Assembly: GCF_002916655.1 (NCBI RefSeq)
Contig: NZ_PPSM01000028.1
Coordinates: 1-34,231 of the forward strand
Length of the DNA stretch: 34,231 nt
DNA from: Novosphingobium sp. HII-3
Lineage (GTDB): Bacteria; Pseudomonadota; Alphaproteobacteria; Sphingomonadales; Sphingomonadaceae
Direction: 5' to 3'
Notes under the pieces: model-generated
Told to the model about the DNA's origin: nothing
Databases searched by the model: none
The model's input: only the letters and a program-made list of their open reading frames with translations
In this document: one piece after another, positions 18,174 to 25,837 of the stretch
How positions within the stretch are numbered: position 1 is the first letter of the stretch
How the letters are laid out: each line of letters opens with the position of its first letter
Program-made: the position numbers and the translations under genes

Positions 18174-18935
18174 TCAGTCCGCGTGAACGGCTGGGGGCAA
18201 GGTCGCGACCGGCAGCGTTCGGAACCCCGGCCTTGCGAGCACATAGCCCTGGATGTGCCGGACTCCCAGCGCACGCAAGGCCGCGAACTCTCCCGGCGTT
18301 TCCACGCCTTCGGCGATCACGGTGACGCCCAGCCCCCGGGCGATATCCATCATGCCTGCCACGATCACCCGCCGCTGCGAACTCGCGTCTATTCCGCGGA
18401 TCAGTTCCCGATCAAGCTTGATGAAGTCCGGCTGGAACTGCGCAAGAAGGCCGAGGCCGGCATGTCCTGCGCCGAAATCGTCCAGTGCGGTGGAAAATCC
18501 CATGCGTCGGTAGCTTTCGACGATGCCGCGAACGTGTTCCGTGTCCACCATCTCCTCATTCTCGGTGAACTCGAAAATCAGGCGGTCCGTCGGAAAGCCC
18601 ACGGCGCTCGCGGTCTTCAGCGTGAGCTGGATACAGGCGAGCGGAGAATAGACCGCATTGGGCAGGAAATTGATCGAAAGCCGCGCGCCGGTTGCAAGAA
18701 TGCCCGCCTCCACCGCTCCTTCGATGGCTGCCACGCGGCACTTCTGGTCGAAGGCGTAGCGGTTCTCGGGCGTGACTTGTGCAAGAACCTGTGCCGCACC
18801 CTCCCCCTGAGCGCCCCGCACGAGGGCCTCATAGGCGAACGGCAGTCCCGTCTCGATATCGACGATGGGCTGGAACGCCATCGCGATCGAGAATTCATGG
18901 TCCGTGGACCTGCAGCCCTGACAACCGGTTTGCAT
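18174..18935 (-). CDS. EAL-domain cyclic-di-GMP phosphodiesterase
   Basis: 253 aa. A short Cys-containing N-terminus (CQGC, residues 5-8) leads into one EAL domain: AFQPIVDIETG, EALVR (residues 36-40), NFLPNA (metal/substrate Asn retained), FEFTENE, LDDFGAGHAGL, DFIKLDRELIRG and VIAEGVET, with IQGYVLARP near the end. All residues expected for hydrolysis of c-di-GMP to pGpG seem present. There is no GGDEF or obvious sensor domain; CxxC might bind metal or sense redox (speculative). Of two ATGs six bases apart, the second (18935) is chosen because GAGGAG lies 6 bases before it, while it abuts the first. It stands alone between rimP and pspF. Confidence 0.9.
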   Translation of the reverse strand: MQTGCQGCRSTDHEFSIAMAFQPIVDIETGLPFAYEALVRGAQGEGAAQVLAQVTPENRYAFDQKCRVAAIEGAVEAGILATGARLSINFLPNAVYSPLACIQLTLKTASAVGFPTDRLIFEFTENEEMVDTEHVRGIVESYRRMGFSTALDDFGAGHAGLGLLAQFQPDFIKLDRELIRGIDASSQRRVIVAGMMDIARGLGVTVIAEGVETPGEFAALRALGVRHIQGYVLARPGFRTLPVATLPPAVHAD

Positions 18936-19066
18936 GCGCATCTCCTCAAGGCCTGCGACTGTAAGGCCTGAGACTATCGCGCACGCTGTATAAGATAGGG
19001 TTAACGGCGGGTTGAAGCCAGTCCGAGGGGCGCGACCCGCCGCCGCATCGCCCAGCGGGGCCGGGA

Positions 19067-20098
19067 CTAATCCCGGCTCTGGTGCAGGCCGTGCTTCCGG
19101 ATGCAGTGCCGGAGCTGGTCGTAGGTCAGCCCGAGCGAAGCCGCCGCCTTGCGCTGGTTCCAGCGCAGCCGCTCAAGAGCGGCCAGAAGGAGCGCGCGTT
19201 CATGCGCCTCCACAGCCTCGCGCAGCGATGCCGATGCCGATGCCGCCTCGGCGGGCGCCGGCTCGGATGCGCAGGGCAGGACAGGAGCCCCTTCCTGCGC
19301 CCCCTGCGGCAGTTCCCGCAGATCCCAGGCGCTGGCGAAGGGATCGAAGACGATTTCGTCGATCGGGCAACTTTCATCTCCCCAGCGGTACACCGCGCGC
19401 TCCACCACGTTGCGCAGTTCGCGCACGTTGCCGGGCCAGTCATGCGCCTCGAGAGCCTCAACCGCAGCGGCGGAAAAGCCGGGGAAGCGCCCCCACTCCA
19501 ACTCGCTGGCCATGCGGCGGCCGTAGTAGTCCGCAAGCTCGGGCACGTCACCCTCGCGTGCCCGCAGCGGCGGGAGAGTGATGACCTCGAAGCTCAGGCG
19601 GTCGAGGAGGTCGGCGCGAAAGGCGCCCTCGGCCGCCATGCGCGGCAGGTCGGCGTTGGTGGCGGCGACGATGCGCACGTCCACCGTCAGCGGGCGCGAG
19701 GAGCCGATGCGCACGACCTCCCCGTACTCGATCGCGCGCAGCAGGCGCTCCTGCGCCGCCATGGAAAGGTTGCCCAGCTCGTCGAGGAACAGGGTGCCGC
19801 GATCGGCTTCCTCGAACCGCCCGGCCCGCGCCCGAGTGGCTCCGGTGAAGGCGCCGGCCTCGTGGCCGAACAGTTCGGCTTCGATGAGGGTTTCGGGCAG
19901 CGCCGCGCAGTTGAGCGTCACCAGCGGCTCACCCCAGCGTGGAGACAAATGGTGCAGGCGCTGGGCGATCAGTTCCTTTCCGGTCCCGCGTTCCCCGATG
20001 ACAAGCACCGGCCGACGCACGGCGGCGGCGCGGCTTGCCCGCTCCACCGCATCGAGGAAGGCCGTAGACTGGCCGATGAACTGCACATCGCGCTCCAT
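19067..20098 (-). CDS. pspF: Phage shock protein operon activator PspF (sigma-54 enhancer-binding)
   Basis: 343 aa. There is no receiver domain; the AAA+ domain begins at once ([12 protein letters not shown]). Walker A is GERGTGKE, the sigma-54 contact loop [14 protein letters not shown], Walker [10 protein letters not shown], and the later motif [16 protein letters not shown]. An Ala/Pro/Glu linker leads to a Fis-type helix-turn-helix ([20 protein letters not shown]). PspF activates psp promoters and is held in check by PspA. The ATG at 20098 is used; the linker makes it somewhat longer than the E. coli protein. It is divergent from the psp operon with the sigma-54 promoter between. A 7-bp stem spans its stop codon (19060-19077). 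Confidence 0.96.
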   Translation of the reverse strand: MERDVQFIGQSTAFLDAVERASRAAAVRRPVLVIGERGTGKELIAQRLHHLSPRWGEPLVTLNCAALPETLIEAELFGHEAGAFTGATRARAGRFEEADRGTLFLDELGNLSMAAQERLLRAIEYGEVVRIGSSRPLTVDVRIVAATNADLPRMAAEGAFRADLLDRLSFEVITLPPLRAREGDVPELADYYGRRMASELEWGRFPGFSAAAVEALEAHDWPGNVRELRNVVERAVYRWGDESCPIDEIVFDPFASAWDLRELPQGAQEGAPVLPCASEPAPAEAASASASLREAVEAHERALLLAALERLRWNQRKAAASLGLTYDQLRHCIRKHGLHQSRD

Positions 20099-20197
20099 TC
20101 CCAAAGGTTAGTGGATTTCGCCTCATATTGGCAATTCATTTCCCGTTCATCCCGGGAGAGTCCTGGACAAACCTAGGAAATCGGGCGTTCTCGCAAT

Positions 20198-20214
20198 TTG
20201 GCACGGGGCTTGCT
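20198..20214 (+). promoter_or_regulatory. Sigma-54 (RpoN) promoter of the psp operon
   Basis: TTGGCAC-GGGGC-TTGCT matches the -24/-12 consensus (TGGCAC-N5-TTGC) exactly. Invariant GG is at 20200-20201 and GC at 20212-20213, which predicts a start near 20225. It lies 100 bp from the divergent pspF start and 46 bp before the 63-aa gene. PspF sites are expected in 20105-20190, but I could not delimit them by eye. Confidence 0.93.
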
Positions 20215-20259
20215 GAAGAGTTCGCAAGACAAAAGTTCAGGACTAGAGGAAACTTCGAC

Positions 20260-20451
20260 ATGCTCCCGATCACCGCCAAGACCACAGGCCAGGGACGCTC
20301 CACACTGGCCCGCACCAAGCTCGATTGGGCGATCATCGCCAGCCTGCTGGCAATGGGCGCGCTGAACCTGGTTGCGCTGGCCGACAAGGTCGCCGTGCCC
20401 CAGGCCCATGCCGCGCCCATGTCCCATTCCTGCGGAGCGCCGCTCGCATGA
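20260..20451 (+). CDS. 63-aa single-helix membrane protein, first gene of the psp operon
   Basis: The N-terminus is polar and basic ([20 protein letters not shown]), followed by one hydrophobic helix [20 protein letters not shown] and a short tail ending [16 protein letters not shown] lies 9 bases before the ATG. It is the first reading frame after the sigma-54 promoter, so it should be induced with pspA. I recognise no family and it is not PspD, which lies at the other end of the enterobacterial operon. Its TGA overlaps an ATG (20448) that is in frame with pspA, 38 codons upstream of the canonical PspA start. A role in the Psp response is inferred from position only. Confidence 0.7.
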   Translation: MLPITAKTTGQGRSTLARTKLDWAIIASLLAMGALNLVALADKVAVPQAHAAPMSHSCGAPLA

Positions 20452-20561
20452 GCAGGCTCGACGCGGAGATCGAACTGCTCCAGAATCCACCGCAGGGCGC
20501 CCGGCGCGCATACCGCCTTGAAACGGGCGAAACCCGACAGTTTACGACAGGACATTTGGCC

Positions 20562-21230
20562 ATGGGCATCTTCTCCCGCACCCGCGACATCATCGCCGCC
20601 AACTTCAACGACCTTCTCGACAAGGCCGACGATCCGGCGAAGATGATCCGCCTCATCATCCTCGAGATGGAAGAGACGCTTGTCGAAGTGCGCACCAGCT
20701 CGGCCCGCACGATCGCGGACCAGAAGGAACTGCGTCGCCACGTCGCCAAGCTGGAGAAGCTTCAGGCCGATTGGGCGGACAAGGCGCAGCTCGCCATTTC
20801 GAAGGACCGCGAGGACCTGGCCCGGGCCGCCCTGCTTGAGCGCAAGAAGGCCGCCGACATGGGCGAACAGCTCTCTGCCGAGATCCTGGTGCTCGACGAT
20901 GCGCTGCGCGCTTACGAGGCCGACATCGAAAAGCTGCAGACGCGCCTTCGTGAGGCCCGCAGCCGCCAGTCGTCCATCGCGGCACGCTTGCAGAGCGCCG
21001 AAAACAGGGTCAAACTGCGCACGCTCCTGTCGAACGAGCGCGTGGACGAGGCGATGGCCCGGTTCGACCAGCTCGAGCGCCGCGTCGACTACGCCGAAGG
21101 CCGTGCCGAGGCCATGAGCCTCTCCGACCACCGCCAGCCGACCCTCGCCGAGGAAATCGCCGCGCTCGCCGATGGTGACACCATCGATGCGGAACTCGCC
21201 GAGATGAAGCGCCAGATGAACAAGCAGTAA
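20562..21230 (+). CDS. pspA: Phage shock protein A (PspA/IM30)
   Basis: 222 aa, the usual length. The start MGIFSRTRDIIAANFNDLLD at 20562 is canonical: an amphipathic membrane-binding helix, then long coiled coil (DPAKMIRLIILEMEETLVEV, AISKDREDLARAALLERKKA, NERVDEAMARFDQLERRVDY). The C-terminal helix ends IDAELAEMKRQMNKQ. PspA binds stressed inner membrane, forms large oligomers that limit proton leakage, and inhibits PspF when not at the membrane. ACAGGA lies 9 bases before the ATG. An in-frame ATG at 20448, coupled to the previous gene, could add 38 residues; the family argues for the shorter form. Confidence 0.96.
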   Translation: MGIFSRTRDIIAANFNDLLDKADDPAKMIRLIILEMEETLVEVRTSSARTIADQKELRRHVAKLEKLQADWADKAQLAISKDREDLARAALLERKKAADMGEQLSAEILVLDDALRAYEADIEKLQTRLREARSRQSSIAARLQSAENRVKLRTLLSNERVDEAMARFDQLERRVDYAEGRAEAMSLSDHRQPTLAEEIAALADGDTIDAELAEMKRQMNKQ

Positions 21231-21258
21231 GACAGCAGAGCATAGAAGGGAAACGACA

Positions 21259-21645
21259 ATGTCTCGCGGACAGTTCTATCTCGACAAGTCCAACGCCAAG
21301 ATCTGCGGCGTGTGCGCCGGGATCGCGGACTACACCGAAGTCGACGCGTTCTGGGTCCGGCTGGCGGCAATCCTGCTGCTCGTCTTCGTCTCGCCGGTGG
21401 TGCTCCCGCTCTATTTCGCCATCGCCTTCCTGGCGCAGAAGCGGCCGATGGGCCTCTACTCGGAGGAAGAGGAAATGCGCCTGCTGCGCCGGATCGAACG
21501 TCGCCGCGCCCGCAAGGGCGGCACGATCGGGTCCAGCCACCTGCGCTCCGACCTCTCGGACATGGACCGCCGCCTTTCCGACATGGAAGCGCACTACTCC
21601 AACAGCAGCTCCCGCCTCGCGGCCGAGATCGACTCGCTGCGCTGA
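21259..21645 (+). CDS. pspC: Envelope stress response membrane protein PspC
   Basis: 128 aa. The PspC domain is at about residues 5-60: FYLDKSNAKICGVCAGIADY, then DAFWVRLAAILLLVF and the helix VVLPLYFAIAFLA. The cytoplasmic part has a basic segment (RRIERRRARKG) and a C-terminal coiled coil DLSDMDRRLSDMEAHY ending AAEIDSLR. That ending resembles the signature of the four PspB-like proteins that follow. PspC transmits membrane stress to PspA with PspB. AAGGG lies 8 bases before the start. It is 28 bp after pspA. Gene order here is A-C-B, not A-B-C as in E. coli. Confidence 0.95.
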   Translation: MSRGQFYLDKSNAKICGVCAGIADYTEVDAFWVRLAAILLLVFVSPVVLPLYFAIAFLAQKRPMGLYSEEEEMRLLRRIERRRARKGGTIGSSHLRSDLSDMDRRLSDMEAHYSNSSSRLAAEIDSLR

Positions 21646-21676
21646 TCGGCACTCCGGGCAAACAGGGACGACAATC

Positions 21677-21961
21677 ATGGACGCCGGTATTCTCGCACTG
21701 CTCATACCGCTCGCCCCCTTCATCGTCGGCAGCTTCGCAATCTGGACCCGCCACCAGCGGCGCATGGCCGAACTGCAGGTCGAGGCAACCGCGGAAAAGG
21801 CCGCCCAGTACGCCTCGCATAGCCGCGAGCTGGAGGAACGGGTGCGTGTACTCGAACGCATCATCACCGACGGGGGCTACGACACCGCCCTCCAGATCGA
21901 GGCCCTGCGGGACAAGCGCGAGGTGGAAGCCGCCCGCGCCCCGCAGCCCAAGATGAACTGA
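21677..21961 (+). CDS. pspB: PspB-like envelope stress protein, copy 1
   Basis: 94 aa. One N-terminal helix (LALLIPLAPFIVGSFAIW), a basic stop-transfer (RHQRRM), then charged helix AEKAAQYASHSRELEERVRV and signature LERIITDGGYDTALQIEALR. PspB of E. coli has the same layout (one helix, then coiled coil ending near ALESIL). This is the most typical PspB of the four. About 23 of 28 residues from AEKAAQ to TDG match copy 3, indicating duplication. It is 31 bp after pspC and 11 bp before copy 2. Confidence 0.85.
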   Translation: MDAGILALLIPLAPFIVGSFAIWTRHQRRMAELQVEATAEKAAQYASHSRELEERVRVLERIITDGGYDTALQIEALRDKREVEAARAPQPKMN

Positions 21962-21972
21962 GGAGAAGCACG

Positions 21973-22278
21973 ATGAACTGGGGAGACGCGGACTTCGTGC
22001 TGGTGATCGTCGGCATCTGCACCGCCGGCTGGCTGATCAACAACTGGATCCGGGCGCGCCACGGCTATGCGCTGGAAGACGAATGGGGCGGCAAGACCGA
22101 ACCGGCCAGCAAGGCCGTGAACGAGCGGCTTGCCGAGGAGAACGCGCAGCTTCGCGCGCGGCTGGACGCGCTGGAAGGGCGCGCTGCCACCCTCGAGGCC
22201 ATCGTCACCGACACTGGGTACGTCACCGCAGCGCAGATCGAGGCACTGCGCGACGGCCGCGCAAAGGACGCTGCCTGA
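21973..22278 (+). CDS. PspB-like protein, copy 2 (divergent)
   Basis: 101 aa. N-terminal helix DFVLVIVGICTAGWLINNWI, then a polar segment (HGYALEDEWGGKTEPASKAV), coiled coil ERLAEENAQLRARLDALEGR and signature LEAIVTDTGYVTAAQIEALR. The signature matches copy 1 while the rest has diverged, so it would be hard to spot by similarity search alone. GAGGAG lies about 6 bases before the ATG. Its stop overlaps the next start (TGATG). The role is unknown; it is presumably an inner-membrane partner of PspA/C. Confidence 0.78.
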   Translation: MNWGDADFVLVIVGICTAGWLINNWIRARHGYALEDEWGGKTEPASKAVNERLAEENAQLRARLDALEGRAATLEAIVTDTGYVTAAQIEALRDGRAKDAA

Positions 22279-22568
22279 TGAGCTTCGGAGACTTCATGGG
22301 CCTTGGCGCCGTGCTCATCGCGATGGTCTCTATCTTCGCGATTCTGGCCGAGATGTACAAGCGGCGCCTCAAGTTCCTCGAGCGCAAGCTGGAGATCACG
22401 GCGGGCGCGACGGCGGAAAGGGCCGCCCAGTACGCCACGCACAACAGCGAGCTTGAAAATCGGGTGCGTGTCCTGGAAAGGATCATCACCGATGGAAGCA
22501 GCGGTCACGCGATCGCCCTTCAGATCGAGGCGCTGCGCAAAGACGAGACGAAGGTGACTACACAATGA
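22278..22568 (+). CDS. PspB-like protein, copy 3
   Basis: 96 aa from MSFGDFMGLG. N-terminal helix LGAVLIAMVSIFAILAEMY, basic KRRLKFLERK, then AERAAQYATHNSELENRVRV and signature LERIITDGSSGHAIALQIEALR. It is close to copy 1 in the coiled coil but has a two-residue insertion after TDGS. The ATG overlaps the TGA of copy 2 by one base, and the gene's end overlaps copy 4 by four (ATGA), which implies coupled translation. This start, not a longer upstream frame, is set by the overlap and by the membrane helix. Confidence 0.82.
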   Translation: MSFGDFMGLGAVLIAMVSIFAILAEMYKRRLKFLERKLEITAGATAERAAQYATHNSELENRVRVLERIITDGSSGHAIALQIEALRKDETKVTTQ

Positions 22569-22810
22569 GCTTCTGGACCGCCGTCGTCGTTCTGTTCGCC
22601 ATCGCGTGCGTGACCTGGCTCAAGGCCCAGCGGTACCGCGCACTCAGCGACAAGCGCGCTGATGGAGATTACGATCACACAGCGCGCGAGCACGAGCTTG
22701 AACGGGAAGTCGACGCCATGCGCAAGCGTATCGCCGTGCTGGAACGCATCGCCACCGACGAGCAGCGCGGCAAGGATCTCGCGCGCGAGATCGACGCGTT
22801 GCGCGATTGA
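22565..22810 (+). CDS. PspB-like protein, copy 4 (shortest)
   Basis: 81 aa. N-terminal helix FWTAVVVLFAIACVTWL, short basic/polar region (KAQRYRALSDKRADGDYD), coiled coil REHELEREVDAMRKRIAV and signature LERIATDEQRGKDLAREIDALR, ending one residue later. It begins in the 4-base ATGA overlap with copy 3. Last gene of the operon; an 8-bp perfect stem (22849-22870) follows 38 bp downstream. It keeps the layout of PspB at nearly the E. coli length. Confidence 0.78.
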   Translation: MSFWTAVVVLFAIACVTWLKAQRYRALSDKRADGDYDHTAREHELEREVDAMRKRIAVLERIATDEQRGKDLAREIDALRD

Positions 22811-23276
22811 CATTTTTCACCCATTAGGTTACAAACCTCGCCATCTGCGGCGGACGGGGCCTCGTCCGCCAAGGTGTCTCGGGTCGGCGTCGTGGGCGGT
22901 GCGCGGGTGTAAAGCCGTGGACCACGCCACAAGCGTCCTCCCGGAGCGGTTCACTGGACGGGCGGCACAGCGGCCCCTCCACCCCAACTTTCGTGCAATC
23001 GGTAGCCTTCTGCGTGAAGGCAGCTTCCCACGAAGGCGGACATAGCCTGTCTTGCGAACCCGCACGGCCTGTCCGAACCGTCTCCGTCACAGGGTCGCGC
23101 CGGGCTGTCCTGACTGCTACCCGGCCGTTCGCACGACAGTCTCCCTCCCCGCGTTTCAGCAGGGACGCCCCGACGCCGGCCCGGTTTTGCCTCGCGTTTC
23201 CCCCAAGGCGTAAAGCCCGCATTCGCCAGCGGGCGATCAGCCCTGCCTGCCGTGCGCCGTCCGGCGCCCGCCCGGG
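22811..23276. other. Convergent intergenic region between the psp operon and nadE
   Basis: 466 bp without a gene I can support. Frames on both strands are Arg/Pro/Gly-rich and lack motifs. It holds an AGGTT/AACCT repeat (22826-22838), the 8-bp stem GGCGGACG/CGTCCGCC (22849-22870, no U tract) that may end psp transcripts, and a terminator-like stem for nadE at 23211-23234. I looked for tmRNA, RNase P RNA, SRP RNA and cobalamin-riboswitch core motifs and found none. The length is unusual for a convergent gap in this compact window, so an unannotated RNA is possible. Confidence 0.5.
23211..23234 (-). terminator. Candidate terminator after nadE
   Basis: On the minus strand the 6-bp stem GCCCGC/GCGGGC with an 8-base loop is followed by TTTA, 42 bp beyond the nadE stop. 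The U tract is short. Confidence 0.5.
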
Positions 23277-25346
23277 TCAGGGCACTTTCGCGTCCAGCTC
23301 CGCCAGCCATACCGCCGCGCTGGCGTCCGATGGGGCACGCCAGTCGCCGCGCGGGCTGAGAGCGCCACCCGACGACACCTTGGGGCCGTTGGGAATGGCC
23401 GAACGCTTGAACTGGCTGAAGGCGAAGAAGCGGCGCAGGAATTTCTCCAGCCAGCCGCGGATCGCCGCCAGGTCGTACTGGTTCTTGTTCTCTTCAGGGA
23501 AGCCCGCCGGCCACCTGCCCGCGCTGGCATCGCGCCAGGCATGCCAGGCCAGGAAGGCCACCTTGGAGGGCTTCTGCCCGAAGCGCATGATGTGGTGCAG
23601 GAAGAAGTCGTTGAGTTCGTAAGGCCCGATCTTGCTTTCGGTGCTCTGAATCGCGCCGTCTTCCCCGGCCGGGACCAGTTCGGGCGAAATCTCCGTCGCC
23701 AGGATCGAGAGCAGCACCTGCTCCGTCGATGCGTCGAACTGGTCCGTCGTGGCGCACCAGCGGATGAGGTACTGGATCAGTGTCTTGGGAACGCCGGCGT
23801 TGACGGCGTAATGGCTCATCTGATCGCCCACGCCATAGGTACACCATCCCAGCGCCAGTTCCGACAGGTCACCCGTGCCGATGACGAAGCCCGAATGCTG
23901 ACTGGCGAGGCGGAACAGGTAGTCCGTGCGCAGGCCCGCCTGCACGTTCTCGAACGTCACGTCGTAGACCGGCTCGCCCCGGCCGAAGGGATGGCCGATG
24001 CCTTCCAGCATGGTGCGCGCGGCGGGACGGATGTCGATCTCCTCCGCCGTGATGCCGACCGCGTCCATCAGCTTCCAGGCGTTGGACTTGGTGCCCTCGC
24101 TCGTGCCGAAGCCAGGCATCGTGTAGCCCCGGATCATCGTGCGCGGCAGGCCCAGCCGGTCGCACGCGCGCGCCGCCACGATGAGGGCGTGCGTCGAATC
24201 AAGGCCGCCCGAGACGCCGATGACCATCGACTTCGAGCCGGTGGACTCCAGCCGCCGCATCAGGCCATCGACCTGGATGTTGAACGCCTCGTAGCAATCC
24301 GCATCGAGCTTGTCGGCGCGGGCCGGAACGAAGGGGAAGCGGCGGATCGGGCGGTGCAGGCCGATGTCGCCTTCCGCCGGGGCATGGCGGAAGGTGATCG
24401 TGCGGAACGTCTCCTCCGGCCTGCCCGCCACGTCCGAAGCGTCGTTGAAGGTCGGGAGGCGGATGCGGTCCATCGCGATCCGGTCGCAGTCAACGTCGGC
24501 GATGCAGAGCTGCGCGTCGAGGGCGAAGCGCTCGGACTCAGCCAGCAGGTCGCCCAGTTCGTAGACGATTCCCTGCCCGTCCCAGGCCAGGTCCGTCGTG
24601 CTTTCGCCATGCCCGGCCGCGCAGTAGACGTAAGCCGCCGCCGCGCGAGCGGACTGCGCGCGGCAGAGCATGTGGCGCTCGTCCGACTTGCCGATCACGA
24701 TGTTCGATGCGGACAGGTTGCACAGGATCGTCGCACCCGCCATCGCGCCCAGCGAACTCGGTGGCGTCGGCGCCCAGAAGTCCTCGCATATCTCGACGAA
24801 GAAGCGGAAGTTCTTCAGCACCGACGAGGCGAAGACGAGGTCCACGCCGAACGGCACCTCCTGCCCGTTGACGACGATCGTCGAGCCACGGATCGCCTTG
24901 CCGCTGGCGAACCAGCGCTTCTCGTAGAACTCACGGTAGTTCGGCAGGTAGGACTTGGGCACCACGCCCAGCAGCCGACCTTGTGCGATCACCAGGGCGC
25001 AGTTGTAGAGCCGCCCGCTGCGCTCCAGCGCCGCCCCCAGGAGCAGGACGGGCGAAAGATCGGCGCTTGCCTTGACGATATCGGCGATGCCCGCCTCGAC
25101 CGCCTCGATCATCGCGGCCTGCAGGTGCAGGTCGTCGATCGCGTAGGAGGACAGGCACAGTTCGGGATAGACGAGAAGATCGACGTGCGCAGCGTGAGCG
25201 CGGCGCGCTTCTTCCAAAACGGCCGCGACATTGGTGGCGACGTCGGCGGTGCGGACCCGCGGCGTCGACGTGGCAACGCGGACGAAGCCATGCTCGTGCA
25301 TGGCAAAGAACGGGTGGCTCGGCTGGGTCTTGGGCGTTTCGTTCAT
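23277..25346 (-). CDS. nadE: Glutamine-dependent NAD(+) synthetase
   Basis: 689 aa, two domains. The N-terminal nitrilase-like glutaminase (about 1-300) has the triad Glu62 (YPELCLSS), Lys131 (VPKSYLPNYREFYEKR) and Cys187 (FFVEICEDFW). The C-terminal NAD synthetase has the ATP-pyrophosphatase P-loop GVSGGLDSTHA near residue 375, GTSEGTKSNAWKL, IGTGDLSELALGWCTYGVGD and the C-terminal FSQFKRSAIPNGPKVSSGG. It converts nicotinic acid adenine dinucleotide to NAD+ with glutamine as ammonia donor. Among three in-frame ATGs, 25346 has AGGA 8 bases upstream. It is divergent from sufE (80-bp gap) and stands alone. Confidence 0.97.
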   Translation of the reverse strand: MNETPKTQPSHPFFAMHEHGFVRVATSTPRVRTADVATNVAAVLEEARRAHAAHVDLLVYPELCLSSYAIDDLHLQAAMIEAVEAGIADIVKASADLSPVLLLGAALERSGRLYNCALVIAQGRLLGVVPKSYLPNYREFYEKRWFASGKAIRGSTIVVNGQEVPFGVDLVFASSVLKNFRFFVEICEDFWAPTPPSSLGAMAGATILCNLSASNIVIGKSDERHMLCRAQSARAAAAYVYCAAGHGESTTDLAWDGQGIVYELGDLLAESERFALDAQLCIADVDCDRIAMDRIRLPTFNDASDVAGRPEETFRTITFRHAPAEGDIGLHRPIRRFPFVPARADKLDADCYEAFNIQVDGLMRRLESTGSKSMVIGVSGGLDSTHALIVAARACDRLGLPRTMIRGYTMPGFGTSEGTKSNAWKLMDAVGITAEEIDIRPAARTMLEGIGHPFGRGEPVYDVTFENVQAGLRTDYLFRLASQHSGFVIGTGDLSELALGWCTYGVGDQMSHYAVNAGVPKTLIQYLIRWCATTDQFDASTEQVLLSILATEISPELVPAGEDGAIQSTESKIGPYELNDFFLHHIMRFGQKPSKVAFLAWHAWRDASAGRWPAGFPEENKNQYDLAAIRGWLEKFLRRFFAFSQFKRSAIPNGPKVSSGGALSPRGDWRAPSDASAAVWLAELDAKVP

Positions 25347-25426
25347 CGGCATCTTCCTGACAGGAACGCATAGCCGAGGCAATGTTCCCCTTGCCCTCCC
25401 CGTTCCCGCCCTTAAATGCCCATTGC

Positions 25427-25837
25427 ATGCGATCTCTCGATGACATCCGCGAAGAGTACGAGTTCCTCGACGGCGACGAACGCTATCGGCTCCTCATCGA
25501 ACTGGGCCGCGAACTCGACGCCATGCCCGATGCCCTGAAGACCGACGCGACGAAAGTGCGCGGCTGCTCGGCCAGCGTCTGGGTCTATCCCATGGCGCAG
25601 GACGACGGCACGCTGCACTTCCTAGCGGACAGCAACGCGGCGATCACAAAGGGCATCGTCTCTCTGGTGATCGCAGCAGTGCAGGACAAGCCGGCCTCGA
25701 TGGTCGCCGAAACCGACATCGCCGCCGCGCTGGAATCGTTCGACCTGAAGAACCAGCTCTCATCCAACCGCACGCAAGGCGTGCCCAACATGATCGCGCT
25801 GATCCGGGAAACCGCCGCGCGCTATGCGCAGGCTTAG
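25427..25837 (+). CDS. sufE: SufE family Fe-S cluster sulfur acceptor
   Basis: 136 aa from MRSLDDIREEYEFLDGDERY. Family landmarks: YRLLIELGRELDAMP, KVRGCSASVWV with the sulfur-accepting Cys, FLADSNAAITKGIVSLVIAA, and the closing LSSNRTQGVPNMIALIRETA. SufE takes persulfide sulfur from SufS for Fe-S assembly. It is not next to a suf operon here, common in alphaproteobacteria. The longer frame upstream lacks homology, so this ATG is used despite a weak Shine-Dalgarno. It overlaps the next gene by 14 bp. Confidence 0.95.
   Translation: MRSLDDIREEYEFLDGDERYRLLIELGRELDAMPDALKTDATKVRGCSASVWVYPMAQDDGTLHFLADSNAAITKGIVSLVIAAVQDKPASMVAETDIAAALESFDLKNQLSSNRTQGVPNMIALIRETAARYAQA

Noticed and set aside
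22849..22870. Intrinsic terminator of the psp operon
   Set aside because: The 8-bp stem is perfect, but no U tract follows on the plus strand, so it is reported only as a stem in the intergenic entry.
22824..23310. Minus-strand frames of 119 and 132 codons in the psp-nadE gap
   Set aside because: Arg/Gly/Pro-rich, no ribosome binding site, overlapping one another in different frames; not supported as genes.
23541..25373. A 610-codon plus-strand frame
   Set aside because: It is antisense to nadE, whose catalytic residues are all present on the other strand.
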